From the NCBI RefSeq assembly GCF_020386635.1, contig NZ_CP081942.1:2914001-2978000 (forward strand): 64,000 nucleotides of DNA, read 5' to 3'. The DNA comes from Pseudomonas sp. MM211 (lineage in GTDB: Bacteria > Pseudomonadota > Gammaproteobacteria > Pseudomonadales > Pseudomonadaceae). Below, one piece after another: positions 19,469 through 28,405 of this stretch. The translations under genes were made by a program, and so were the position numbers. Within the stretch, counting starts at the first letter, position 1. Every line of letters begins with the position of its first letter. Below the pieces are notes generated by a model. That model searched no databases. It was not told the origin of the DNA and worked only from the letters and a program-made list of their open reading frames with translations.

Positions 19469-20935
19469 CTAGTCCTTCAGCGCTTTGCCCTCGGACTCTC
19501 GATAGGTTTCTGCGCAGGTGGTGCGGTCGCTGCCGTCCCAGCATTCGATGTTCTTCAGATCCGGCATGTCGTCACGGTGGAACACCGGCTCCACGCCCTG
19601 GCGACGCTGCGCGTTGTAATGGCTGAGCAGGCGCGCGGCGATGCCGGCCAGCGGCACGATGGCGACCAGGTTGGTCAGCGCCAGCAGCGGCATGAACACA
19701 TCGGCCATCGCCCAGACCACCGACACCTTGGCCACCGAGCCGATCAGCACGAAGGCCATCACCAGCACGCGGAACAAGTTCAGGAACAGCTTGCTGCCGA
19801 ACATGTACTGGATGTTCGACTCGCCGTAGTAGTAATTGCCGATCACCGACGTGAAGGCAAACAGCAGAATGGCGAAGGTCAGGTAATGAATCGCCCAACT
19901 GCCGAGCTGCTCGGCTAGCGCCCACTGAGTCAGGCTGGCGCCTACAGCAGCATCGCCGTAAGCGTGACCAGGGTCGGCGAGGAGGATGATCATCGCTGTC
20001 ATGGTGCAGATGACCAAGGTGTCGAAGTACACGCCCAGGGTCTGTACCAGGCCCTGTTTGACCGGATGCGAGACCGATGCGGTGGCGCTGGCATTGGGTA
20101 CCGAGCCCATGCCCGCTTCGTTGGAGAACAGGCCGCGGCGCACACCCATCATGATTGCTGCACCGATACCACCGCCGGCGACTTCGCGCCAGCCGAAGGC
20201 GTGGGCGACGATATCGGCGAATACTGCCGGCACCTGACCGATATTCAGCACGATCACCACCAGGCCGATACCCAGGTACATCAGCGCCATCACCGGTACT
20301 ACGGTGACCGACACCTTGGAGATGGTCTGCACGCCGCCAAAAATGATCAGGCCAGTCATGATCGTCAGCGCGATACCGACACCCCAGGCCAGCGTCTGGC
20401 TGCCGCCTTCGCCGCCGAACGACGTCTGCATGGCATCAACGATCGAGTTTGCCTGAACCGAGTTGAACACCAGGCCATAGGTGATGCTGATCATCACCGC
20501 GAACACCACTGCCAGCCAGCGCCAGCCCAGGGCACGCTGGATGTAGTAGGCAGGGCCGCCGTGGTAGCGGTACTGCTTGTCGGACTTGTACAGCTGCCCC
20601 AGCGTCGACTCCACGAACGAGGTCGCGCCACCTACCAGTGCCACCATCCACATCCAGAACACCGCACCCGGCCCACCGAGGGCAATCGCCGTGGCCACCC
20701 CGGCGATATTGCCGGTACCGACCCGCGACGCGGCTGAAATGGTGAAGGCCTTGAAGGAGGAAATCGCCTCCTTGTCGCCATGGTTGCGCTCGAGGATGAC
20801 CCGAAACATCTCGGGGATCATCCGCAGCTGCACGCCACGACACACGTAGGTCAGATAGACGCCGCTAAGCAGCAGCATGGGAATGGCAAGGTAAGTCCAG
20901 AGCAGGCCGGAGAAGGCATCGAGCAACGCAGACAC
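19469..20935 (-). CDS. AGCS-family sodium:alanine/glycine symporter
   Basis: A 488-residue inner-membrane protein with ten or more hydrophobic segments. Family signatures are SRVGTGNIAGVATAIALGGP and FWMWMVALVGGATSFVESTL near residues 75-115, and VRRGLFSNEAGMGSVPNASA in the second half. Proteins of the amino acid:cation symporter family take up alanine or glycine with Na+. It has a normal start and length and is monocistronic. Specificity between alanine and glycine cannot be read by eye. Confidence 0.93.
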   Translation of the reverse strand: MSALLDAFSGLLWTYLAIPMLLLSGVYLTYVCRGVQLRMIPEMFRVILERNHGDKEAISSFKAFTISAASRVGTGNIAGVATAIALGGPGAVFWMWMVALVGGATSFVESTLGQLYKSDKQYRYHGGPAYYIQRALGWRWLAVVFAVMISITYGLVFNSVQANSIVDAMQTSFGGEGGSQTLAWGVGIALTIMTGLIIFGGVQTISKVSVTVVPVMALMYLGIGLVVIVLNIGQVPAVFADIVAHAFGWREVAGGGIGAAIMMGVRRGLFSNEAGMGSVPNASATASVSHPVKQGLVQTLGVYFDTLVICTMTAMIILLADPGHAYGDAAVGASLTQWALAEQLGSWAIHYLTFAILLFAFTSVIGNYYYGESNIQYMFGSKLFLNLFRVLVMAFVLIGSVAKVSVVWAMADVFMPLLALTNLVAIVPLAGIAARLLSHYNAQRRQGVEPVFHRDDMPDLKNIECWDGSDRTTCAETYRESEGKALKD

Positions 20936-21214
20936 AGGCGTCTTCCTTTGGTCGTCTTATTCGAAGGGGCGCGAGGATAGGGCAATACGCCCAAATTCCC
21001 AAACCCGACGCCGCTGACGGCAGGCCGATAAGCCCATTTCCCTTACCCGCAGCGGTAGTGCTTAGGGCAGGGAAGGGCGGGATGGTTCAGGTAAACGAAG
21101 CGGCGAGGGAGGGTACAGTCGCTGGCGAGTGTGCTTTCGATGATGTGGGGGTGGACAAGCTTCGCGTTGTCCACCCTACAAAAACGGGCAAAACGTTCTA
21201 TGAATGGCGTCGAG
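20936..21214. other. Intergenic region with a GTGGACAA inverted repeat
   Basis: About 280 bases. At 21149-21158 and 21167-21176 lie the arms GGGTGGACAA and TTGTCCACCC, separated by GCTTCGCG. This type of motif is widespread between genes in Pseudomonas of this group. No gene was recognised. Confidence 0.5.
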
Positions 21215-21673
21215 CTATTGAGCAATCAACACTTTGTCGAGCAGCTCGTAGCCGGATCTGTCGGCGTAGCCACGGCTGCGGTAGAACCTGCGCGCAGACT
21301 CGTTATCCCGTGACAGTTGCAGCGCGATTTTGGTGTAGCCCCGGCGTGTGAATTCGGCCTCGGCGGCGGCCAGCAGTTCTACGCCAACTCCGCTGCCACG
21401 CTGAGATGACAGCACGAAGAACTCGTCGATCTCTGCGGTTAGCCCCAGGTATTCGAGGCTGAATACCTGAACGGCCAGCAGATAACCCACCGCGGCACCG
21501 TCCACCACCGCAATCCAGCCGGCCCCCAGTTCCGGGGTCGAGAGTAGGCGAGTGAGCTGGGTGGTGACGCCCGATTGATTGAAGCCGGTAATGCCCTCGA
21601 AGTCCCAATAGCTGGCTACCAGAGGAAGCAGGGCTGGCACGTCGTTTGGCGTCGCTTGCTGTATGCGCGTCAT
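21215..21673 (-). CDS. GNAT-family N-acetyltransferase
   Basis: A 152-residue acetyltransferase. The acetyl-CoA binding motif A is SQRGSGVGVELLAAAEAEFT near residues 90-109 (R-G-x-G-V-G-x-x-L), followed by GYTKIALQLSRDNESARRFY and RSRGYADRS, the classic GNAT C-terminal beta-bulge pattern. The N-terminal part (IQQATPNDVPALLPLVASYW) is the usual opening. The acceptor could be a small amine, an antibiotic or a protein N-terminus; nothing decides this. It is monocistronic. Confidence 0.92.
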   Translation of the reverse strand: MTRIQQATPNDVPALLPLVASYWDFEGITGFNQSGVTTQLTRLLSTPELGAGWIAVVDGAAVGYLLAVQVFSLEYLGLTAEIDEFFVLSSQRGSGVGVELLAAAEAEFTRRGYTKIALQLSRDNESARRFYRSRGYADRSGYELLDKVLIAQ

Positions 21674-21888
21674 GTTCGGGATCCGCCTGCTGAATGTGGC
21701 ACGTGGGGCCTCAGGCGAAATGCGGCATGACAGGTTGTCACTTGCGCTTTATTCGCCCACGGTCTGGATATCGGCAGGATGATAGCTTCGTATGGACGTA
21801 GTGCGCACTCTGCCGGGTAGGTTGGTTGGATCGTGACGAGTTTTACCTCGTGCAGTCGATGGCTCCCAACTTACCCGCAGATCCAGGC

Positions 21889-22950
21889 TCAGGGAATCAG
21901 CTTGGCTTCGCGCAGGTGCTCGAATACGGCGAAGAAGGCTTCGTCGCTGGCCTGATAGTCGAGGAAGCCCAGCTTGCGGCTTTTCGACATGTCGGTGACC
22001 ACTTCGATGGGCCGGCCAAGGTCGGCATCGGTGTGCCATGGGGAGATGAGGCGGGTGATGTCGGCTTCGGCCAGATCGTGTTTGGCAACCAGCTTCAGCC
22101 AGGTTGCGGCATCGTCAGCCATCTGTTCTTCCAGTAGTGCTGGCTGCCCTTCGAAAGCGGCGGCTTCGATGCCGAACCACTCGGCGATGCGCTGCCACAT
22201 CCAGCTCCAGCGGAACACGTCACCGTTGACGATGTTGAAGGCCTGGTTGGCGGCTGCCGGCGTTGTCGAAGCCCAGTGCAGTTGCTTGGCCAACTGGCGG
22301 GCGTCGGTCATGTCGGTCAGGCTGTTCCACTGCACGGCCGAGCCAGGGAAGCGGAACGGGCGGCCGGTTTCGCGGCATACCGAGGCGTAGACGGCGAGGG
22401 TGGTCGCCATGTTCATGGCGTTGCCGACTGCCGCACCGGTGATGGTGTGCGGGCGGTGTACGCTCCAGGTGAAGCCATCGCGCTTGGCGGCGGCGAACAC
22501 TTCGTCTTCCTGGGCGTAGTAGAAGTTTTCCACGTCCAGGCGGCCCTGTTCCTCGCGGAACGGCGTCTGTGGCAGGCTGCCCTTGCCGTAGGCTTCGAAT
22601 GGGCCAAGGTAGTGCTTGAGCCCGGTGACCAGCGCGACATGCTTGACGCTGCCGGCAGCGCGCAAGGCGTCGAGCACGTTGCGGATCATCGCTGAGTTGA
22701 TGCGGATGTTCTCCGCTTCGGTGGCCTGGCGCGCCCAGGTGGTCAGGTAGACGTGGCTGGGCTTGAGCCCCTCGAGGGCGCTTACCAGCGAGGCTGGGTC
22801 GAGCAGGTCGGCGGCCAGCGGGGTGATGTTCTCGGTGGCCTTGGGGTTACGGGCCAGGCCGGTGACCTGCCAACCTTGATCGGCCAGCAGGCGGGAGGTG
22901 GCGCTGCCAACGATGCCGCTAGCGCCAACAACCAGTGCGTGATGTGTCAT
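21889..22950 (-). CDS. SDR-family (PRISE/5-beta-reductase-like) NAD(P)-dependent oxidoreductase
   Basis: A 353-residue extended short-chain dehydrogenase/reductase. The start at 22950 (MTHHALVVGASGIVGSATSR) follows an AAGGAA ribosome site; the frame runs further upstream, but that part overlaps the divergent regulator. The Rossmann motif is VGASGIVG. The sequence HYLGPFEAYGKGSLPQTPFRE and the NFYYAQED motif (in place of YxxxK) resemble the plant progesterone 5-beta-reductase/iridoid synthase (PRISE) group, which reduces activated enones. It is divergent from an HxlR regulator 85 bases away, which very likely controls it in response to an electrophile. Confidence 0.9.
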   Translation of the reverse strand: MTHHALVVGASGIVGSATSRLLADQGWQVTGLARNPKATENITPLAADLLDPASLVSALEGLKPSHVYLTTWARQATEAENIRINSAMIRNVLDALRAAGSVKHVALVTGLKHYLGPFEAYGKGSLPQTPFREEQGRLDVENFYYAQEDEVFAAAKRDGFTWSVHRPHTITGAAVGNAMNMATTLAVYASVCRETGRPFRFPGSAVQWNSLTDMTDARQLAKQLHWASTTPAAANQAFNIVNGDVFRWSWMWQRIAEWFGIEAAAFEGQPALLEEQMADDAATWLKLVAKHDLAEADITRLISPWHTDADLGRPIEVVTDMSKSRKLGFLDYQASDEAFFAVFEHLREAKLIP

Positions 22951-23035
22951 TAGAGATTCCTTCGCAGATAGAGCATTGGCACCATAGCGATGCTGAAGAC
23001 TCAAACCAAGACGGCACCAAAAGGTAACCACCCCG

Positions 23036-23416
23036 ATGCAAACCGGATCTCCCGAAGAACAATGGCGCGAGGACTGTGCGCCGCGCCGTGTGCTGGAACT
23101 GTTTTCCACCAAGTGGACGAGCATGATCCTGCATACCTTGCACGCTCGCCACGGCGGTAACGCCCGTGCGGGTGTGCTGCACCGCAGCCTGCCGGGCATC
23201 TCTAAGAAAATGCTGGTGCAGACCCTGCGCGAGCTGGAAGCCAGCGGGCTGGTGAATCGGCAGGTGTACGACAGCGTGCCACCGGCTGTCGATTACTCGC
23301 TCACCGAGCTGGGCCAGCGGCTGGTCGAGCCCATCGAACTGATCTACGACTGGGCCCGTGACAATGCTCCGGCCCTCGATGCGCTGCAGCCCAGACAGTC
23401 ATCGCGCAGGCGTTGA
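23036..23416 (+). CDS. HxlR-family transcriptional regulator
   Basis: A 126-residue winged-helix regulator. The family opening is CAPRRVLELFSTKWTSMILH; the recognition region is LHRSLPGISKKMLVQTLREL and the wing NRQVYDSVPPAVDYSLTELG. HxlR regulators are dimers that sense electrophiles, quinones or aldehydes, often through a cysteine; one cysteine (Cys16) sits at the start of helix 1, where redox-sensing cysteines occur in this family. It is divergent from the enone-reductase-like gene, so control of that gene is likely. Confidence 0.93.
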   Translation: MQTGSPEEQWREDCAPRRVLELFSTKWTSMILHTLHARHGGNARAGVLHRSLPGISKKMLVQTLRELEASGLVNRQVYDSVPPAVDYSLTELGQRLVEPIELIYDWARDNAPALDALQPRQSSRRR

Positions 23417-23652
23417 GCGGATTGTTGCTCTTTCACCGTCCACACTGCTGCGTGCCAATGATGCGTTTGCCGCGGGAACCCGTGCCTCAGAGCGGCCTGC
23501 CAAACGATCAGACGCCGCCGCTCGACGGGTGTTAATAATCAGGCATGAATTAATCTCGATTGGAAACTGTATGGTGCTCGCTAAATTTATTTCTCCGAAA
23601 TCACTAGATTAGCTGTGTGAAGAGCGCTTTACCCCATTCCATTCGAGTGCTT

Positions 23653-24129
23653 TTAGCTGAATTTTTTCCTACTGGGCTTCGTGTGCTTTAGAAACCACTT
23701 GTGTGTTTCAACTAGCCCGAACCCGAATAATGCCAATAAAAAAGCCATGAAAAAATAAATATTACGATCAAGAACGGAAAGCGACGGAAATGAACTTGAG
23801 TGGTAGACCTTTATTGATGGTCGGGAATAGCCGTTGATGGGTTTTAGCGTTGAAGCTCCGCCGGAAAAGCGGATGCTGTGGGCTGTATGTTGAGTGTTGT
23901 TGACGCTGAATTGATAAGTGATATATGCGAGCTCCGTAGCTCCGTCCCTATAAGTCGCGCCCCTAGCTGCCATACCTCCGTTTCCAGCGTAAGTTCTTGA
24001 CAGTGTTTTATATTCAGTTATTTCGCCGGAGACCTCCTCCCAGAGTAAAGTAGTAAGGCCGCCTAAAAAAATTAAAGCAGCCAATAGGGTAAGTGTCTTG
24101 CCGATTGTCTTCATGCTGGCCGTAAACAT
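23653..24129 (-). CDS. DUF3592-like membrane protein
   Basis: A 158-residue protein with a hydrophobic helix near each end (TLTLLAALIFLGGLTTLLWE and IYFFMAFLLALFGFGLVETH) and a beta-rich extracytoplasmic segment between them (EVSGEITEYKTLSRTY, then AYITYQFSVNNTQHTAHSIRF). This topology and the 'Y-x-Y-x-V-N' strand match the DUF3592 group. The codon use and AT content differ from the core genes around it, suggesting acquisition. Neither ATG 24129 nor the in-frame ATG 24114 has a good ribosome site. No function is known. Confidence 0.65.
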   Translation of the reverse strand: MFTASMKTIGKTLTLLAALIFLGGLTTLLWEEVSGEITEYKTLSRTYAGNGGMAARGATYRDGATELAYITYQFSVNNTQHTAHSIRFSGGASTLKPINGYSRPSIKVYHSSSFPSLSVLDRNIYFFMAFLLALFGFGLVETHKWFLKHTKPSRKKFS

Positions 24130-24437
24130 AGGTGGGTTGAGGGGCAGGCTTCAGTGCATTTCGCAGTAAGCGAAGTGAGAAGTCTGAACTATTTTTTTGC
24201 GAATTTTAGCTGATTAGTGCGCGCTTTATTCTTCTTATTTATTGTCCGTGGATAGGTTCCAGATCAGTAGCGATAGGGCACCTAGCACTAGTGCTGATGA
24301 GAAAACGGGCCATAATCGCCATCGTTTCGCGCCGAGGGTGCTGTTTCTACGGATTGTGTTTCTCCGTGGCTCCCACGCAGAGTGTGGGAGCCATCAAAAG
24401 TTAGCAGGTCAGCCGATGGAGAATGTCAGGCGGCCTG
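24130..24437. other. Non-coding region with a 9-bp hairpin
   Basis: About 310 bases of AT-richer sequence. Near its right end is a hairpin with arms GGCTCCCAC (24368-24376) and GTGGGAGCC (24384-24392) around a seven-base loop. It lacks a T-tract, so it resembles a REP-type hairpin more than a terminator. No gene was recognised. Confidence 0.5.
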
Positions 24438-24854
24438 TTAAGCGTTTTCCACTTCGATAAACCACTTGGGTTGCATGGCATCGAAATCCTGACGGATATT
24501 GGAAGGCAGGTAACTGGCCGAATCCAGTACGAAAGGTTTGTCATTCACGCGCTTGAACACAACCCAGTGCCAGAAGTTCTTGCCGTCTTCCTGATGGAAC
24601 TTGATGGCCAATAATGCCTGGTCGGGTAACGCATCCCAGGATTCGAACGGTATTTCACCATCCGACGTTTTCACCCCGGCGCTGGACAGCATGCGCCGCA
24701 CATACTGGGTATCCGACCACAGCGATTCATCCTCGGCGTGGATGCCCATGGCGTTGGCAATGGCCTTCATTTCTGAATAGCTTTTACCCAGGATGTTGGC
24801 CGCCGAGGCGATCCCGCATCCGCTGATTTCTTCCTGTATTACTGGCTTGAGCAT
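24438..24854 (-). CDS. Peptidase C39-like (papain-fold) protein
   Basis: A 138-residue protein resembling a stand-alone C39-like cysteine peptidase domain. The catalytic cysteine would be Cys13 in QEEISGCGIASAANILG, with the usual Q before it at residue 7. The histidine lies in NFWHWVVFKRVN and the aspartate in FVLDSAS, giving a Cys-His-Asp order as in C39 bacteriocin-leader peptidases. There is no signal peptide and no ABC transporter fused or adjacent, so it is not a normal bacteriocin exporter. A lipoprotein gene lies just upstream on the same strand. Substrate unknown. Confidence 0.75.
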   Translation of the reverse strand: MLKPVIQEEISGCGIASAANILGKSYSEMKAIANAMGIHAEDESLWSDTQYVRRMLSSAGVKTSDGEIPFESWDALPDQALLAIKFHQEDGKNFWHWVVFKRVNDKPFVLDSASYLPSNIRQDFDAMQPKWFIEVENA

Positions 24855-24885
24855 GGCGTTGCCTTATACATAACGTTTGAAAGGC

Positions 24886-25233
24886 TCAGCCGCCAGTGGG
24901 TGCTGTCTTGCTCTTCACGGGTTGAGGCTGAGCCATACCTTGCGGCCAGTAAACGATGCAACCGGCAGGGGCATTGCCATAGCAGTTATGCGGGTTGTAG
25001 CTGGAAAAATCCGGTTCGAAGCCCAGGTCACGCATGCACATGGCCTGTTCCTGGATTTTTTGCACGCCTGCACTCATCTGATCGATGAAGTCGCACTGCT
25101 CGAGCGCCGTATCGACATCGGTTGTCGCTTGTCGGGTGGGTTCCCACATCACCCGCGCAGGCTGTGCCGGCTGGTAGTACGAGGCACAGCCAGCAAGGCC
25201 GGCGGCGATCATCCCTGCAATTAATTTCTTCAT
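24886..25233 (-). CDS. Small lipoprotein, 115 residues
   Basis: With ATG 25233 the protein begins MKKLIAGMIAAGLAGCASYY, a clear type II signal with lipobox LAGC; an in-frame ATG five codons upstream is less likely. The mature part has six cysteines including the lipidated one, and a PHNCYGNAPAGCIVYW segment suggesting a disulfide in the periplasm. The C-terminus is proline- and lysine-rich. It is 31 bases upstream of the C39-like gene on the same strand, so a shared transcript is plausible. No known family was recognised. Confidence 0.8.
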   Translation of the reverse strand: MKKLIAGMIAAGLAGCASYYQPAQPARVMWEPTRQATTDVDTALEQCDFIDQMSAGVQKIQEQAMCMRDLGFEPDFSSYNPHNCYGNAPAGCIVYWPQGMAQPQPVKSKTAPTGG

Positions 25234-25283
25234 ACGTCTGTCTTCCATGTTGTGATTTGGGGGCGGGCGTGGCGCTCAGGTAA

Positions 25284-26729
25284 TCAGGCTGGCTGCATGC
25301 CCGCGCGCTTGAGCAGTTGCTTGCAGCGCTCCGAGAGGTGCACCACGCGCAGGTGCTTGCCGGCCTTGTTGTAGCGCTCGCGCAGGGTCATCAGGGCGGC
25401 GATGGCCGAGTAGTCGACGAAGCTCAGGTGACGGCAATCAATGGTCACTTCGGCGGGGTCGTTGGCGGCGTCGAACAGGTTGAGAAACGGCGCGGTGGAG
25501 GCGAAGAACAGGGTGCCATGGGGCACGTAAAGTCTGCTGCCGTCTGCCTCCAGGCGGCTGTCGACGTAGAGTTCGCGGGCGTGCTGCCAGGCGAAGTTCA
25601 GGGCGGCGATGACGATCCCGCACATCACCGCCATGGCCAGATCCGTGAGTACAGTGATGATGGTCACTGCAACGATGACCAGCACGTCGTTGAGCGGCAC
25701 TTTGCCCAGCACCCGCAGAGACGCCCAGGCGAAGGTCTGCTGAGCGACCACGAACATCACGCCGACTAGCGCGGCCAGTGGAATGAGCTCGATCAGCGGC
25801 GACAGGAACAGCACGTAAAGCAGGATCATCACCCCGGCGACGATGCCGGAAAGCCGGCCGCGGCCGCCGGAGCTGAGGTTGATCATGGTCTGGCCGATCA
25901 TCGCGCAACCGCCCATGCCGCCGCACATGCCGGAGGCGATATTGGCTGCGCCTAGGGCCACGCATTCGCGATCCGGGTGGCCACGGCTTTCGGTGATTTC
26001 ATCGGTAAGGTTGAGGGTCAGCAGGGTTTCCAGCAGGCCGACCATGGCCATCAGCACCGCGTAGGGCAGGATGATCCACAGGGTTTCCAGGTTCCAGGGG
26101 ATCTGCGGTAGCGCCGGCACGGGCAGACCACCGGCGATTTTCGCCATGTCGCCAAGGGTGTGAGTGGGCAGGTGCAGGAAATAGGTGAGCAGGCCGACGC
26201 TGAGGATCGCCGCCAGGGCTGGCGGGATGGCGCGGGTCAGCTTCGGCAGGATATAGACGATGGCCATGGTCAGCGCCACCAGGCCGAGCATCAGGTACAG
26301 CTCGTTACCCTTGATCCAGTGGCCATCGCGCTGAAAGTGCTCCAGTTGCGCCATGGCGATGACGATGGCCAGGCCGTTGACGAAGCCGAGCATCACCGGG
26401 TGCGGCACCATGCGCACCAGCTTGCCGAGTCGCAACAAGCCGAACGCCAGCATGATCACACCGCCAAGCAGCACCGTGGCCAGCAGATACTCGACGCCGT
26501 GCTGCACCACCAGGGCGACGATGACCACGGCCATGGAGCCGGCAGCACCGGAAATCATCCCGGGGCGGCCACCGAACAGGGCGGTGATCAGGCAGATGAA
26601 GAAGGCGCCATAAAGGCCCATCAGCGGATTGACCTGGGCCACCAGGGCGAAGGCGATGCACTCCGGCACCAGTGCGAACGATGACGTGAGACCGGCCAGG
26701 ACATCGGCGCGCAGACGAGCGATTTTCAT
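25284..26729 (-). CDS. SulP-family anion transporter with STAS domain
   Basis: A 481-residue SulP transporter. Residues 1-380 are hydrophobic with the family opening LTSSFALVPECIAFALVAQV and the motif GAAGSMAVVIVALVV; residues 395-481 form a STAS domain (EVTIDCRHLSFVDYSAIAAL), with Y where many have S. SulP proteins move sulfate, bicarbonate, dicarboxylates or other anions, driven by Na+ or H+. No sulfur-assimilation or carbonic anhydrase gene is adjacent, so the anion is unknown. It is monocistronic and divergent from fabV. Confidence 0.92.
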   Translation of the reverse strand: MKIARLRADVLAGLTSSFALVPECIAFALVAQVNPLMGLYGAFFICLITALFGGRPGMISGAAGSMAVVIVALVVQHGVEYLLATVLLGGVIMLAFGLLRLGKLVRMVPHPVMLGFVNGLAIVIAMAQLEHFQRDGHWIKGNELYLMLGLVALTMAIVYILPKLTRAIPPALAAILSVGLLTYFLHLPTHTLGDMAKIAGGLPVPALPQIPWNLETLWIILPYAVLMAMVGLLETLLTLNLTDEITESRGHPDRECVALGAANIASGMCGGMGGCAMIGQTMINLSSGGRGRLSGIVAGVMILLYVLFLSPLIELIPLAALVGVMFVVAQQTFAWASLRVLGKVPLNDVLVIVAVTIITVLTDLAMAVMCGIVIAALNFAWQHARELYVDSRLEADGSRLYVPHGTLFFASTAPFLNLFDAANDPAEVTIDCRHLSFVDYSAIAALMTLRERYNKAGKHLRVVHLSERCKQLLKRAGMQPA

Positions 26730-27129
26730 GGGTTACCTGATCGAACAAGACAAACGCCCCGTGGAGAGTGCAGGGCATTGCACGGCCGTGTGGCCTTGGA
26801 GTTGGAAGGCTGTCGATGGTAAGGAATCGTCGGGGCGAAGGCCAGTGCCGGGGATCTGGATGGCGGCGACTTTCCCGGGTTTCGCTACGCTCTACGCCGG
26901 GCTACGGAACAAGGCCATGCGCCCGTAGCCTGGGTTGAGCAACGCGATAGCCAGGGGCTTGGATGGTGTAAATGGCAACGCCGCCGAGGCCCTGCGACAA
27001 AACAACCAGCCGCCGAAATGTGGCCTGGCTGGCATTTGGAGCGACCAATAGGTCTAATCTCCTTTTTCTCCGGCGACCAATCGACATTACACTGTCGCCT
27101 GCCCAAAAAACGATGACGAGGTAAACACG
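26730..27129. other. Intergenic region upstream of fabV
   Basis: About 400 bases containing the start regions of divergent sulP and fabV. The central part (about 26875-26960) carries imperfect repeats of the TTTCGCTACGCTC...GAGCAACGCGAT type that occur between genes in this group. The 60 bases before fabV are AT-richer and probably hold its promoter. The fabV ribosome site (GACGAGG) lies just before the TTG start. No gene was recognised. Confidence 0.45.
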
Positions 27130-28338
27130 TTGATTATTCACCCTAAAGTTCGTGGCTTCATCTGTACCACCACCCACCCGCTGGGTTGCGAGCGCAACGT
27201 GGCCGAGCAGATCGAGGCCACGCGCAAACTGGGCGTGCGTAACGACGGTCCGAAGAAGGTGCTGGTTATCGGCGCCTCCAGCGGTTACGGCCTGGCCGCG
27301 CGCATCACGTCTGCATTCGGCTTTGGCGCCGACACCCTGGGTGTGTTCTTCGAGAAGCCGGGTACCGAAACCAAGGCCGGCACCGCTGGCTGGTACAACT
27401 CGGCTGCGTTCGACAAGTTCGCCAAGGCCGAAGGCCTGTACAGCAAGTCGATCAATGGCGATGCCTTCTCCGACGAAGCGCGCGCCAAGGTCATCGAGCT
27501 GATCAAGAACGAAATGGGCGGCAAGATCGACCTGGTGATCTACTCCCTGGCTTCGCCGGTGCGCAAGCTGCCGCAAAGCGGTGAAGTAATCCGTTCGGCG
27601 CTCAAGCCTATCGGCCAGCCGTACAAGTCGACCGCCATCGATACCAACAAAGACGTGATCATCGAGGCCGCCATCGAGCCGGCCAACGAGCAGGAAATCG
27701 CTGACACCATCACCGTCATGGGCGGCCAGGACTGGGAACTGTGGATCAACGCTCTGGAGCAGGCCGACGTGTTGGCCGAAGGCGCGCGTACAGTGGCCTT
27801 CAGCTACATCGGCACCGAAATCACCTGGCCTATCTACTGGCACGGTGCGCTGGGCAAGGCAAAGCAGGATCTGGACGAAACCGCCCTGCGCCTGGACCAG
27901 AAACTGGCCGGTGAAGTCAAAGGCGGCGCCAACGTGGCCGTGCTCAAGTCGGTCGTCACCCAGGCCAGCTCGGCCATCCCGGTGATGCCGCTGTACCTGT
28001 CGATGGTCTTCAAGATCATGCAGGAAAAGGGCATCCACGAAGGCACCCAGAACCAGCTCGACCGCCTGTTCCGTGACCGTCTGTTCCGCGCCGACGGCGC
28101 CCCGGCTGAGGTCGACGAAAAAGCCCGCCTGCGCCTGGACGATTGGGAGCTGCGTGACGACGTACAGGACGCCTGCAAGGCCATGTGGCCACAGGTGACC
28201 ACCGAGAACCTGTTCGAACTGACCGACTATGCCGGTTACAAGAAGCAGTTCCTCAACCTGTTCGGCTTCGAGCGCAGCGACGTGGACTACGACGCTGACG
28301 TGGCTACCGACGTCGAGTTCGACGTGGTTCAGCTGTAA
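27130..28338 (+). CDS. fabV: Enoyl-[acyl-carrier-protein] reductase FabV (NADH)
   Basis: A 402-residue FabV, which catalyses the last reduction of the fatty-acid elongation cycle (trans-2-enoyl-ACP to acyl-ACP). The start is TTG 27130 with an upstream GAGG site, giving the canonical [20 protein letters not shown]. The nucleotide-binding motif is [16 protein letters not shown] at about residues 50-65. The active-site Y-x8-K pair is Tyr236/Lys245 in [11 protein letters not shown]. FabV is larger than FabI, and family members are known to be intrinsically insensitive to triclosan. No other fab gene is nearby. A strong terminator follows the stop. Confidence 0.97.
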   Translation: MIIHPKVRGFICTTTHPLGCERNVAEQIEATRKLGVRNDGPKKVLVIGASSGYGLAARITSAFGFGADTLGVFFEKPGTETKAGTAGWYNSAAFDKFAKAEGLYSKSINGDAFSDEARAKVIELIKNEMGGKIDLVIYSLASPVRKLPQSGEVIRSALKPIGQPYKSTAIDTNKDVIIEAAIEPANEQEIADTITVMGGQDWELWINALEQADVLAEGARTVAFSYIGTEITWPIYWHGALGKAKQDLDETALRLDQKLAGEVKGGANVAVLKSVVTQASSAIPVMPLYLSMVFKIMQEKGIHEGTQNQLDRLFRDRLFRADGAPAEVDEKARLRLDDWELRDDVQDACKAMWPQVTTENLFELTDYAGYKKQFLNLFGFERSDVDYDADVATDVEFDVVQL

Positions 28339-28358
28339 CCGCTCTTTCAGCGGTTGTG

Positions 28359-28386
28359 AAAAAGGGACGCCTCGGCGTCCCTTTTT
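28359..28386. terminator. Bidirectional intrinsic terminator after fabV
   Basis: The stem GGGACGC / GCGTCCC (28364-28370 and 28375-28381) with a four-base loop is flanked by five A on the left and five T on the right. It serves fabV and the convergent oxidoreductase gene. Confidence 0.92.
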
Positions 28387-28405
28387 GCTTTCCGGCCTGG
28401 GCCTG

